Assembly (NCBI GenBank): GCA_021443945.1
Contig: JABUSF010000002.1
Coordinates: forward strand, 18,781-25,297
DNA from: Ileibacterium sp.
GTDB lineage: Bacteria; Bacillota_I; Bacilli_A; Erysipelotrichales; Erysipelotrichaceae
Direction: 5' to 3'
DNA length: 6,517 nt
The notes under the pieces were generated by a model that had not been told where the DNA came from, did not search any database, and was given only the letters and a program-made list of their open reading frames with translations. The first letter of the stretch is position 1; every line of letters begins with the position of its first letter. The position numbers and the translations under genes are program-made. This document shows positions 1 through 5,623 of the stretch, piece by piece.

Positions 1-1532
1 TATTCTGGATAGCCTGCACCGTGTTTGTTTCCGATCAAACGGGTGACACCAGTTGTTCTGTCATAACCGATATCGTTTTTATGATCGACAGCGCGGGCCT
101 GCAGGTTGGACCAGGCACCGTTTCCAAATTTGGAGCTTCCGATTTCTGCGAAGAAGGAGCGCTGCTGATATCCCATCGTGCTGAAGGAAAGAACGGCAGC
201 ATTGTCATCGTAGTAACGTCCGTTCATAGAGAAGACAGCTACTTTGTAGGAAACAAAGACAGGGCGGTTATATTCCTCTCTGGCGGATTTTTCGCTTCTG
301 GAGCTTTCAATGGCCAGCATGGTGTGGGCAGGGATGGTAATAGTCTGTTTGCTGCTTTCGCTGGTATCTTTGGAAACACTGTGGTCTTCGGATTTGGCCA
401 TTTTTGTTATTTCTTCAGCACCAAGCTTAAATCCAGTCTGCATCCAGCATCCGTTGGCTGCATCTGTACCCCAGTGGAGCTGGAAATCCCAATGGACTTC
501 ACTGGAGACTTTAAAGTCTTTGCCCATGGACTCTGAATAAGAGGCTTTGGAAGATTCGGAGCTTCCCAGTGTTTTTTCAACGGTTACAGGAGATCCGGAA
601 TAGTTGTATTTTTCATCAATGCTCTTTTGGGCAGTGGGGTTGTCTGTGTAATTAAATCCTTTGATATTGCTTCCTTGCTTTACCTTTTCAATGGCTTCTT
701 CCAGAGTCATGCCGTCCAGAGCGGTTTGAACAGCGGAACCATTATCGCCTTCCAGAGGCTGAAGGGAGAAGTCGTAGAAAGCAAGACCAATCAGGTTGTA
801 GTCATAAGCATAAGTGCATCCCTGACGGTCACGAGTGGCAACAAAAGTGTATAAAGCAGGAGTTCCTGTGCTTTCTTTGCCGTCCTGAGGAGCGGTGTCA
901 GACATCGCTTTGATTTCATGATGTTCTTTAAAATCTTTAGCAGTGGCATTTCGGTCACCGTTCAGATCAGCCAGGGCTCTGAAGGCAGCTTCCTGAACTT
1001 GATTCAAGTTCTGAGCAGACTGCAGACCAGTGGAGTAAGTGTTGATATCTTGACGCCACTTTGAATCATTAACACCATCGTTGGTGGTTTGATAGTGGCT
1101 GGTTGTATCACTGAGCAGTTCATAGAGGTTTCCATAGTAGCCTTTATCCTCCTGAACATTTTGGGTGAAGCGTTTTTTGAAAATATCGTAGGATTTATCC
1201 TGACCGAATCGATCTTCATCTCCATAGGAAGCATAACTGGATGGGTTGGACCCAATGATTCCATAGGCAAGGGCAGCCCAGCCTTGAAGCGGGGAAGCCA
1301 CGGAAGGGTCGATCTTGCTGGTCAGAGTTTTTTTCATTAATGCGTAGGTGTCGTCTGTATCCAGCCTTCCATTGACCTTTCCGTTTTCGATGTCGTAGAA
1401 AGTTTTTCCAGCCTGAGTGAATGTATTTGGCACGGTGTCAGTAACAGAGTCATAAGCCAATACGTTCGATACGGAGCTGACAAGAGCGAGGGTTCCGGCA
1501 AGCAGGCCGGGCAGTATTTTTTTCTTTAACAT
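1..1532 (-). CDS. Putative secreted aerolysin/ETX-MTX2-like beta-pore-forming toxin (3' end outside window)
   Basis: The frame is open without a stop for 510 codons from ATG 1532-1530 to the left edge, so the C-terminus is missing. Residues 1-26 form a signal peptide: LKKK, a hydrophobic core and a VLA|Y cleavage site, so the protein is exported. Residues 27-310 are unrecognised; they include an EF-hand-like DLNGDRNATAKD loop at 189-200. From about 316 the pattern resembles aerolysin-family pore formers. There is a Ser/Thr-rich alternating stretch (TVEKTLGSSESSKASYSES), a Trp-rich segment (348-363), GFKLG (367-371), a second polar Ser/Thr stretch (about 383-397), then ITIPAHT (398-404). The last resembles the 'TVPAR/VPPHT' motif after the membrane-inserting region of the family, and is followed by a YNRPVFVSYKVAVF strand. 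Cys239 and Cys362 could form a disulfide. Family membership is inferred from pattern only; another secreted beta-rich protein is possible. The start is supported by GAGAGG 11 nt upstream and by the signal peptide. Confidence 0.6.
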   Translation of the reverse strand, partial: MLKKKILPGLLAGTLALVSSVSNVLAYDSVTDTVPNTFTQAGKTFYDIENGKVNGRLDTDDTYALMKKTLTSKIDPSVASPLQGWAALAYGIIGSNPSSYASYGDEDRFGQDKSYDIFKKRFTQNVQEDKGYYGNLYELLSDTTSHYQTTNDGVNDSKWRQDINTYSTGLQSAQNLNQVQEAAFRALADLNGDRNATAKDFKEHHEIKAMSDTAPQDGKESTGTPALYTFVATRDRQGCTYAYDYNLIGLAFYDFSLQPLEGDNGSAVQTALDGMTLEEAIEKVKQGSNIKGFNYTDNPTAQKSIDEKYNYSGSPVTVEKTLGSSESSKASYSESMGKDFKVSSEVHWDFQLHWGTDAANGCWMQTGFKLGAEEITKMAKSEDHSVSKDTSESSKQTITIPAHTMLAIESSRSEKSAREEYNRPVFVSYKVAVFSMNGRYYDDNAAVLSFSTMGYQQRSFFAEIGSSKFGNGAWSNLQARAVDHKNDIGYDRTTGVTRLIGNKHGAGYPE

Positions 1533-1537
1533 TTAAT

Positions 1538-1624
1538 TTACATCCTCTCGTAGAGCATTGTCGGACCCAAACGATCAGGTTGAGCAATCCGCTTAAGTCC
1601 TTTGGCTATACATTCTTCTTTCAT
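1538..1624 (-). CDS. Possible 28-aa leader peptide upstream of the toxin-like gene
   Basis: The ORF runs from ATG at 1624-1622 to TAA at 1540-1538. It encodes a basic peptide starting MKEECIAKGLKRIAQ and ending LGPTMLYERM. Its stop is 5 nt before the toxin start, and its final codons contain the toxin's ribosome binding site, which would suit translational coupling or attenuation-like control. An in-frame TGA lies 11 codons upstream, so it is not the end of a longer gene. No strong Shine-Dalgarno precedes its ATG (only a weak GGAAA about 14 nt away), and it has no recognised relatives. A chance ORF is quite possible. Confidence 0.25.
   Translation of the reverse strand: MKEECIAKGLKRIAQPDRLGPTMLYERM
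1544..1549 (-). promoter_or_regulatory. Ribosome binding site of the toxin-like gene
   Basis: GAGAGG on the minus strand, 11 nt before the ATG at 1532-1530. The spacing is slightly long, but the phosphate transporter in this window shows the same GAGAGG and 11-nt spacing. The site lies inside the last codons of the upstream 28-codon ORF. Confidence 0.6.
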
Positions 1625-1652
1625 TAACTCGTTGTTTGTTTCCAACAGAAGC

Positions 1653-1767
1653 TTTCACAGGGAGCCAGTCAGCGGGAGCGCGCTAATCCAAGAGAAGGAA
1701 ATCTGCTTTCCTGAAGCAGTGCTTATAAGAAATCTTCTTTTGAATCCGCTGACTGGTTTTTGTGAAA
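1653..1767 (-). repeat. 115-nt element bounded by imperfect inverted repeats, in the toxin leader
   Basis: The arms are TTTCACA-5 nt-CCAGTCAGCGG at 1653-1675 and its inverse CCGCTGACTGG-4 nt-TGTGAAA at 1746-1767. The 11-bp and 7-bp blocks are both perfect. The interior holds two mutually exclusive small hairpins: AGGAAA/TTTCCT (1696-1701 with 1707-1712) and CTGCTT/AAGCAG (1703-1708 with 1714-1719). If transcription starts near 1780 on the minus strand, this would be a closed, structured domain of the toxin's 5' leader. It could equally be a small non-autonomous repeat element, though no target duplication is evident. It matches no riboswitch class I recognise. Confidence 0.5.
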
Positions 1768-1785
1768 CCCCTTTCGGACGTCTTC

Positions 1786-1815
1786 AGTATAGAAAAGGTT
1801 GTTTAAACAAAAATA
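1786..1815 (-). promoter_or_regulatory. Candidate promoter of the toxin-like gene with internal palindrome
   Basis: On the minus strand a good -10 hexamer, TATACT (1791-1786), lies 17-18 nt from a weak T-rich -35 (around 1809-1815). Between them sits the perfect 12-bp palindrome TTGTTTAAACAA (1799-1810), placed as a repressor operator would be. Transcription from here would give a leader of about 245 nt before the toxin ATG. The poor -35 keeps confidence low. Confidence 0.35.
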
Positions 1816-2349
1816 AGCGATTCCTTATTAATCGTTGAATGAAATCAAAAGAAATTAATCAAAACCGAAAGAAAACCAAAATCATATGTTGATATAGCAA
1901 TCCTATAATCTTTAAAAACAAAAATATGAATCTTAATCGAATGATAAGAACAAATAATCAGTGGATGGGCTGGAAAAATGCAGACCTGAAATTCGAAAAA
2001 AAATCTTATAAAGGATTAAAGAATCATCAAAAAAAGACAAAAGGAATAGAATGTTTTTTTTTACGAATAATATGAAAAAATACGATCCCGAAAGATTCGA
2101 AAGAAATTCAATTGATTTCGGCGCTTTCGCCGTGTTCAAGCGGCTGTTTTGGGGGCCTTTTGGCTTGTCAGAGGAAGAAAAAAAGAAATGAACGAGCAAT
2201 TTCAAAACTTACATATTTGAATAAAACATACAAATTGAAAAAGAATAAAGAAAACCAGTGCCGGAAACAATGGAGAAAACAATCCTTGAAAAGAAATTTG
2301 CAAAATGCAGCAGGCAGAAAAAGAAAATTTTTACATTATTGATCTTTGC
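1816..2349. other. AT-rich intergenic stretch without a convincing gene
   Basis: This part of the divergent spacer is dominated by A-runs and T-runs on the plus strand. Open frames here are short, start at non-ATG codons, lack ribosome binding sites and encode low-complexity Lys/Asn or Phe/Leu runs. A TATAAT occurs at 1904-1909 without a matching -35. The only GC-rich patch is the hairpin region at 2119-2167. I see no tRNA, rRNA or known small RNA. Confidence 0.6.
2119..2167. other. GC-rich double hairpin island in AT-rich spacer
   Basis: A perfect stem, CGGCG-CTTT-CGCCG (2119-2132), is followed 5 nt later by CAAGC (2137-2141) pairing with GCTTG (2163-2167), with an inner GGC (2142-2144)/GCC (2155-2157) pairing. 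Neither hairpin is followed by a T-run on either strand, so they are not intrinsic terminators. They could be part of a small RNA or a leader of the transporter gene 370 nt downstream. No known family is recognised. Confidence 0.35.
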
Positions 2350-2384
2350 TTTTCATCTATGGAAGGATGTTACATAGATGAAAA
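2350..2384. repeat. Perfect 12-bp inverted repeat upstream of the transporter
   Basis: TTTTCATCTATG (2350-2361) and CATAGATGAAAA (2373-2384) are perfect inverse copies around an 11-nt spacer. The dyad lies 148 nt before the transporter start and just upstream of the 11-bp repeat array. It lacks a G+C-rich stem, so a protein-binding site is more likely than a terminator, although a stem-loop in a leader RNA is possible. Confidence 0.5.
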
Positions 2385-2416
2385 ATGAATATGAAAGATT
2401 TGTGAAAGCATTGGTT

Positions 2417-2471
2417 TGTAAATAAAAGGTTAAATTTCGGTATGATTCCTGTTAAATCTTCCTTGTAAAAG
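2417..2471 (+). promoter_or_regulatory. Pho-box-like array of 11-bp repeats upstream of the phosphate transporter
   Basis: Five consecutive 11-mers can be aligned: TGTAAATAAAA (2417), GGTTAAATTTC (2428), GGTATGATTCC (2439), TGTTAAATCTT (2450) and CCTTGTAAAAG (2461). The middle three share a GGT/TGT-TAAAT core at exactly 11-bp steps. PhoB/PhoP response regulators bind TGTCA- or TTAACA-type direct repeats with 11-bp periodicity, so phosphate-starvation control of the downstream Na+/Pi transporter is a plausible inference. AT-rich DNA can mimic such periodicity by chance. No clear -10 follows; TATGAT (2441-2446) lies within the array. Confidence 0.35.
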
Positions 2472-2513
2472 CTTGGGATGTTTGAAAAAATGAAATCAGA
2501 TTTTTCTAAGTAA

Positions 2514-2520
2514 GAGAGGA
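2514..2520 (+). promoter_or_regulatory. Ribosome binding site of the Na+/phosphate cotransporter gene
   Basis: GAGAGGA, 11 nt before ATG 2532. It fixes the start together with the good membrane-segment beginning of the protein. Confidence 0.65.
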
Positions 2521-2531
2521 AATAATTATTT

Positions 2532-4292
2532 ATGAACGAGACTGTATCAATGGTTCTCAGCCTGCTTACGGGAGTTGCTTTATTTCTGTTCGGGATGTCA
2601 TCCATGTCGGATGGCCTGAAAAAAGTCGCCGGAAACAAAATGGAGCTGATTCTCTATAAGCTGACAAATTCCCCCTTAAAAGGGTTCCTGCTTGGTACCG
2701 CCGTCACCTGTGTCATTCAATCGTCCAGTGCTGCCACTGTCATGGTTGTCGGATTCGTAAACTCCGGAATGATGAAAGTTACCCAGGCGATTGGAGTCAT
2801 CTTAGGTGCCAACATTGGTACGAGCATTACAGGATGGATTGTATCCATGTCCTATCTGGACGGAGCCGGCTGGGCTTCCTATTTCTCCAGCAGCACGATT
2901 ACCGCTGTGGTGGCTATCATTGGGGTGGCCTGGCAGCTGTTTGCCAAGAAAGATGTCTTTAAAAACTCCGGAAGCATTCTTTTAGGATTTGCGGTGCTCA
3001 TGAGCGGAATGTCCATGATGAGCGGCGCTGTGGCTCCTTTAAGAAGCGATCCAACCTTCATCAATGCTATGTCCACCTTAAGCAACCCAATCTTAGCGGG
3101 TCTGTTTGGAATCCTCTTTGCAGGAATTCTTCAGTCTTCATCTGCTGCTGTCGGTGTGGTACAGGCACTGTCCACCACAGGAGCCATTACCTTTAACGGT
3201 GCTTTCCCATTAATTATGGGAATTGGCGTCGGTGCTTCCTTCCCAGTTCTGCTGGCTGCTGTAGGCTCCAGCCGAAACGGCAAGCGGACAGCCTTCATGT
3301 ATTTGTTAGTGGCTGCCATAGCCATGGTTCTTGGGGCAGCCGTCTACTACCCGCTGGCTGCCATGGGAGTCTTCAATATGGGCAATATGGTGATGAACCC
3401 ATTCAGTCTGGCGGCGATGAACTCGATTTTCAGAGCCGTGACCATGACTCTTCTGCTTCCGTTTGTGAAAGTGCTGAAGGGTGTTATCTACATGATCGTT
3501 CCAGCCGATCCAAGCGAAACGGAAGACCTTCCAGATTTCGAAAAGCTGGACGAAAGACTGCTCGACAATCCAACCGTGGCATTCGAAAGAGCCATGGAGG
3601 TTATGGACGGCATGGCCCATCAGTCATTGAAAAATGTCAGACGTTCTGTGAAGCTGATGGAAAGTTATTCCAAAGACGGCTACCGCCGTGTAGCGGAACT
3701 GGAACAGTCCTTGAACAAGTATGAAGAAAAGCTTGGAAAATACCTTGTCAAACTGACCACAACGTCCTTAACCAGAGAACAGGGCGAATCCATTTCCAAA
3801 GCTCTCCAGGCCATTGCTGATTTTGAGGCCATTGGGGACTACGCACTGCAGATTGCAGATGTGGCCAAGGAAATGGACGGCAAGAAAGCCAAGTTCACTC
3901 TGGATGCCATGGACGAGCTGATGATGACCGCAGCCGCTATGGAAGAAGCCATGGAAATCACCGTGGACTGCTATACCTCCAACAATACCCAGGAATGCAA
4001 ACGGGTCTTCCCGCTGCGTGAACTGGTATCGGTTGCCACAAACGGCATTAAAAAGAAACACATTGCCCGTCTGCAAAGAGGGGAGTGCTCCATGGAAAAC
4101 GGCTTCTATCAGAGTGATCTGCTCACCTCCATGCAGCGTGTGGTGGATCATTGTGCCAACATTTCTCTTGATCTTGTCAAAGCTGGAGAACAGGATTTCA
4201 ACATGCACCGCTTCCTTCGCAAATATCAGGAAGAGCAGAAATCCGAATATGCAGAACTGCTGACCCAATACGAAGTCAAATACTCCATCTAA
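2532..4292 (+). CDS. Na+/phosphate cotransporter family protein with C-terminal PhoU-like domain
   Basis: This 586-aa inner-membrane protein belongs to the NptA/SLC34-related family (Na/Pi cotransporter II repeats plus PhoU), expected to couple phosphate movement to sodium or take part in phosphate homeostasis. The N-terminal ~320 residues contain about eight hydrophobic segments in two inverted-repeat halves. The first carries QSSSAATV (63-70) and GANIGTSITG (92-101); the second carries QSSSAAVG (201-208). The paired QSSS motifs are the family's substrate/sodium-binding signature. Residues about 340-560 are helical and PhoU-like, with EAIGDYA (432-438) and RVVDHCANIS (536-545) matching the two conserved acidic metal-binding helices of PhoU. 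In the second half the usual 'GxNIGT' motif is replaced by GIGVGASFP (230-238), which is unusual. The length is typical of bacterial members fused to PhoU. The gene is monocistronic: its own upstream regulatory region and a terminator 10 nt after the stop. The family is sure; direction and substrate of transport are inferred. Confidence 0.93.
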   Translation: MNETVSMVLSLLTGVALFLFGMSSMSDGLKKVAGNKMELILYKLTNSPLKGFLLGTAVTCVIQSSSAATVMVVGFVNSGMMKVTQAIGVILGANIGTSITGWIVSMSYLDGAGWASYFSSSTITAVVAIIGVAWQLFAKKDVFKNSGSILLGFAVLMSGMSMMSGAVAPLRSDPTFINAMSTLSNPILAGLFGILFAGILQSSSAAVGVVQALSTTGAITFNGAFPLIMGIGVGASFPVLLAAVGSSRNGKRTAFMYLLVAAIAMVLGAAVYYPLAAMGVFNMGNMVMNPFSLAAMNSIFRAVTMTLLLPFVKVLKGVIYMIVPADPSETEDLPDFEKLDERLLDNPTVAFERAMEVMDGMAHQSLKNVRRSVKLMESYSKDGYRRVAELEQSLNKYEEKLGKYLVKLTTTSLTREQGESISKALQAIADFEAIGDYALQIADVAKEMDGKKAKFTLDAMDELMMTAAAMEEAMEITVDCYTSNNTQECKRVFPLRELVSVATNGIKKKHIARLQRGECSMENGFYQSDLLTSMQRVVDHCANISLDLVKAGEQDFNMHRFLRKYQEEQKSEYAELLTQYEVKYSI

Positions 4293-4302
4293 ACTCATAC
4301 AG

Positions 4303-4329
4303 CCTCCGAATTTTCTCGGAGGTTTTTTT
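4303..4329 (+). terminator. Intrinsic terminator after the phosphate transporter gene
   Basis: CCTCCGA (4303-4309), a 6-nt loop, TCGGAGG (4316-4322), then seven T (4323-4329). The perfect 7-bp GC-rich stem begins 10 nt after the TAA and separates this unit from sbcDC. Confidence 0.93.
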
Positions 4330-4358
4330 CGGCTGAGGCGAGGCATGGGACAGCGGCC

Positions 4359-4364
4359 TATAAT
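4359..4364 (+). promoter_or_regulatory. Candidate -10 element for sbcDC
   Basis: A consensus TATAAT, 105 nt before the sbcD start and just after the upstream terminator, where a promoter is needed. No recognisable -35 lies 16-18 nt upstream, so this is tentative. Confidence 0.3.
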
Positions 4365-4436
4365 AGAGGTATTCAGAATATTGAAAAATGTGACAAAAAA
4401 ATGCCGGTTTATTTGCGAAGATTCAACAAAACTTGG

Positions 4437-4451
4437 AAGGAAACTTTCCTT
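4437..4451. promoter_or_regulatory. Palindrome just upstream of the sbcD ribosome binding site
   Basis: AAGGAAA-C-TTTCCTT is a perfect dyad of 7-bp arms around one base. It ends 6 nt before AGGGGG. It could be an operator or, in RNA, a short hairpin (AAGGA/TCCTT) with its own pseudo-Shine-Dalgarno. It does not fit the Gram-positive LexA box. Confidence 0.3.
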
Positions 4452-4457
4452 TCACGC

Positions 4458-4463
4458 AGGGGG
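4458..4463 (+). promoter_or_regulatory. Ribosome binding site deciding the sbcD start
   Basis: AGGGGG, 5 nt before ATG 4469. It favours this ATG over the in-frame TTG at 4433, whose 12 extra residues are not SbcD-like. Confidence 0.75.
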
Positions 4464-4468
4464 TAAAT

Positions 4469-5623
4469 ATGAAATTTATGCATTTGGGAGATTTGCATCT
4501 TGGCAAGTCCCTTCAGGATTTTGATTTGAGTGAAGACCAGGAATACATGCTCAGGCAGCTGGTACAAATCTGTAAAGAAAAAGAGGTGGATGCGGTCCTG
4601 ATCGCGGGAGATGTGTACGACAAATCCATCCCATCGGAAAAAGCGACGATTCTGCTGGACGGCTTTTTAAAAGAGCTGGCCTTGGCAGGCATCTCTGTCT
4701 TTTTAATCAGCGGCAACCATGATTCGGATGACCGGCTGAACTTTGGAAGCAGCCTGTTTCGGGTCAACAAGGTCTATATCCGTTCTGTGTTCGAAGGCAA
4801 TCTGGCTTTGAACACAGTGGAAGATGAGTATGGAAAGATTCATATTTACTCTCTTCCATACGTGAAAAAGTCACAGGTCAGCCATTTCTATCCGGAAAAA
4901 AACATCAGCAATTATGAAGAAGCTGTCCGTACTGTCATTGAAAACGCAAAGGTGAATACCAGCGAACGGAACATTATTTTGTCCCATCAGTTTGTAGCTG
5001 GAAAATCGGATCCGGATTTAAGCGGATCGGAAAGTCTTGGCGTTCAGCAGGTTGGAACTGTGGAAAAAATTGGATACGACGTCTACGACGATTTCGATTA
5101 TGCCGCTTTGGGCCATATTCACGGCCCCCAGCAGGTGGGCCGAAAGGAAGTGCGCTACAGCGGCTCTCCCTTGAAATATTCCTTAAGCGAAGCAGACAAC
5201 CAGAAGTCTGTTCCGATTGTGACCATGAAGGAAAAGGGAAACACAGAAATTGAGCTGGTTCCCCTTCAGCCATTGCGGGACCTGCGGCACATCAGAGGAG
5301 AGCTCAAGGAGTTGCTGGAGAAGGAAAATGTAAAAGATCCGCAGGACTTTATTTATGTCACTCTGACCGATGAAGTGCAGGAACAGAATGCCATGTCCAT
5401 TTTCCAGCAGACCTATCCCAATACGGTGAAAATTGATTATGACAATTCCCATACCCGCAAAATCGAACAGGTGGATCTGGCCCAGATCGTGGAAAACAAA
5501 TCGTTCGATGAGCTGATCCGGGACTTTTACAAACAGATGCTGGACTGCGAAATTTCCGAAGAGGAAATGGATATGATGCTGGAAGCTGGAAGAGAGGCAG
5601 GTGTTGTACATGAAGCCGATTAA
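4469..5623 (+). CDS. sbcD: Exonuclease subunit SbcD (Mre11-type nuclease)
   Basis: This 384-aa metallophosphoesterase is the nuclease subunit of the SbcCD complex. The complex is the bacterial counterpart of Mre11-Rad50 and cuts hairpins, cruciforms and protein-blocked DNA ends in the cytoplasm using Mn2+. All phosphodiesterase motifs are visible: GDLHLGK (7-13, Asp8 and His10), AGDVYDK (46-52, Asp48), GNHDS (82-86), LSHQF (171-175, His173) and GHIHG (215-219). YSGSPLKYS follows at 230-238, as usual for SbcD. Residues from about 270 form the capping/C-terminal region that contacts SbcC. Length is normal for the family and nothing is disrupted. ATG 4469 is chosen because MKFMHLGDLHLG is the standard SbcD N-terminus and AGGGGG lies 5 nt upstream. 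The 3' end overlaps sbcC by 14 nt, indicating coupled translation in one operon. Confidence 0.96.
   Translation: MKFMHLGDLHLGKSLQDFDLSEDQEYMLRQLVQICKEKEVDAVLIAGDVYDKSIPSEKATILLDGFLKELALAGISVFLISGNHDSDDRLNFGSSLFRVNKVYIRSVFEGNLALNTVEDEYGKIHIYSLPYVKKSQVSHFYPEKNISNYEEAVRTVIENAKVNTSERNIILSHQFVAGKSDPDLSGSESLGVQQVGTVEKIGYDVYDDFDYAALGHIHGPQQVGRKEVRYSGSPLKYSLSEADNQKSVPIVTMKEKGNTEIELVPLQPLRDLRHIRGELKELLEKENVKDPQDFIYVTLTDEVQEQNAMSIFQQTYPNTVKIDYDNSHTRKIEQVDLAQIVENKSFDELIRDFYKQMLDCEISEEEMDMMLEAGREAGVVHEAD
5591..5597 (+). promoter_or_regulatory. Ribosome binding site of sbcC, inside the sbcD end
   Basis: AGAGAGG, 12 nt before ATG 5610, within the last codons of sbcD. It supports coupled translation of the overlapping pair. 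Confidence 0.5.

Noticed and set aside
21..536. 171-codon plus-strand open frame, apparently starting MFVSDQTGD
   Set aside because: It is the codon-aligned antisense of the toxin-like gene, starts at a non-ATG codon and has no ribosome binding site.
1602..1838. 78-codon plus-strand open frame over the inverted-repeat element
   Set aside because: No ribosome binding site, non-ATG start, and it reads through the inverted repeat; the opposite strand better explains the region.
1904..1909. TATAAT as a plus-strand promoter for the transporter
   Set aside because: The nearest TTGATA is only 9 nt upstream, no other -35 fits, and the site is over 600 nt from the gene.
1933..2205. 90-codon minus-strand Phe/Leu-rich frame
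   Set aside because: Low-complexity translation of T-rich DNA without a ribosome binding site; the hydrophobic stretch is compositional.
2112..2342. 76-codon plus-strand frame with a TTG start, Lys/Arg-rich
   Set aside because: Its composition is simply A-rich intergenic DNA in translation, and it has no Shine-Dalgarno.
1533..2531. CRISPR array, tRNA or insertion sequence in the long spacer
   Set aside because: There are no regularly repeated direct units with spacers, no tRNA cloverleaf and no transposase fragments; only dyads and short regulatory-like repeats are seen.
3768..4346. 192-codon minus-strand open frame
   Set aside because: It is antisense to the PhoU-like part of the transporter and runs through the terminator; no motif or ribosome binding site supports it.
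4433..4468. Twelve-residue N-terminal extension of SbcD from TTG 4433
   Set aside because: The ATG at 4469 has AGGGGG 5 nt upstream and begins the conserved MKFMHLGDLH; the extension runs through a palindrome and the ribosome binding site.
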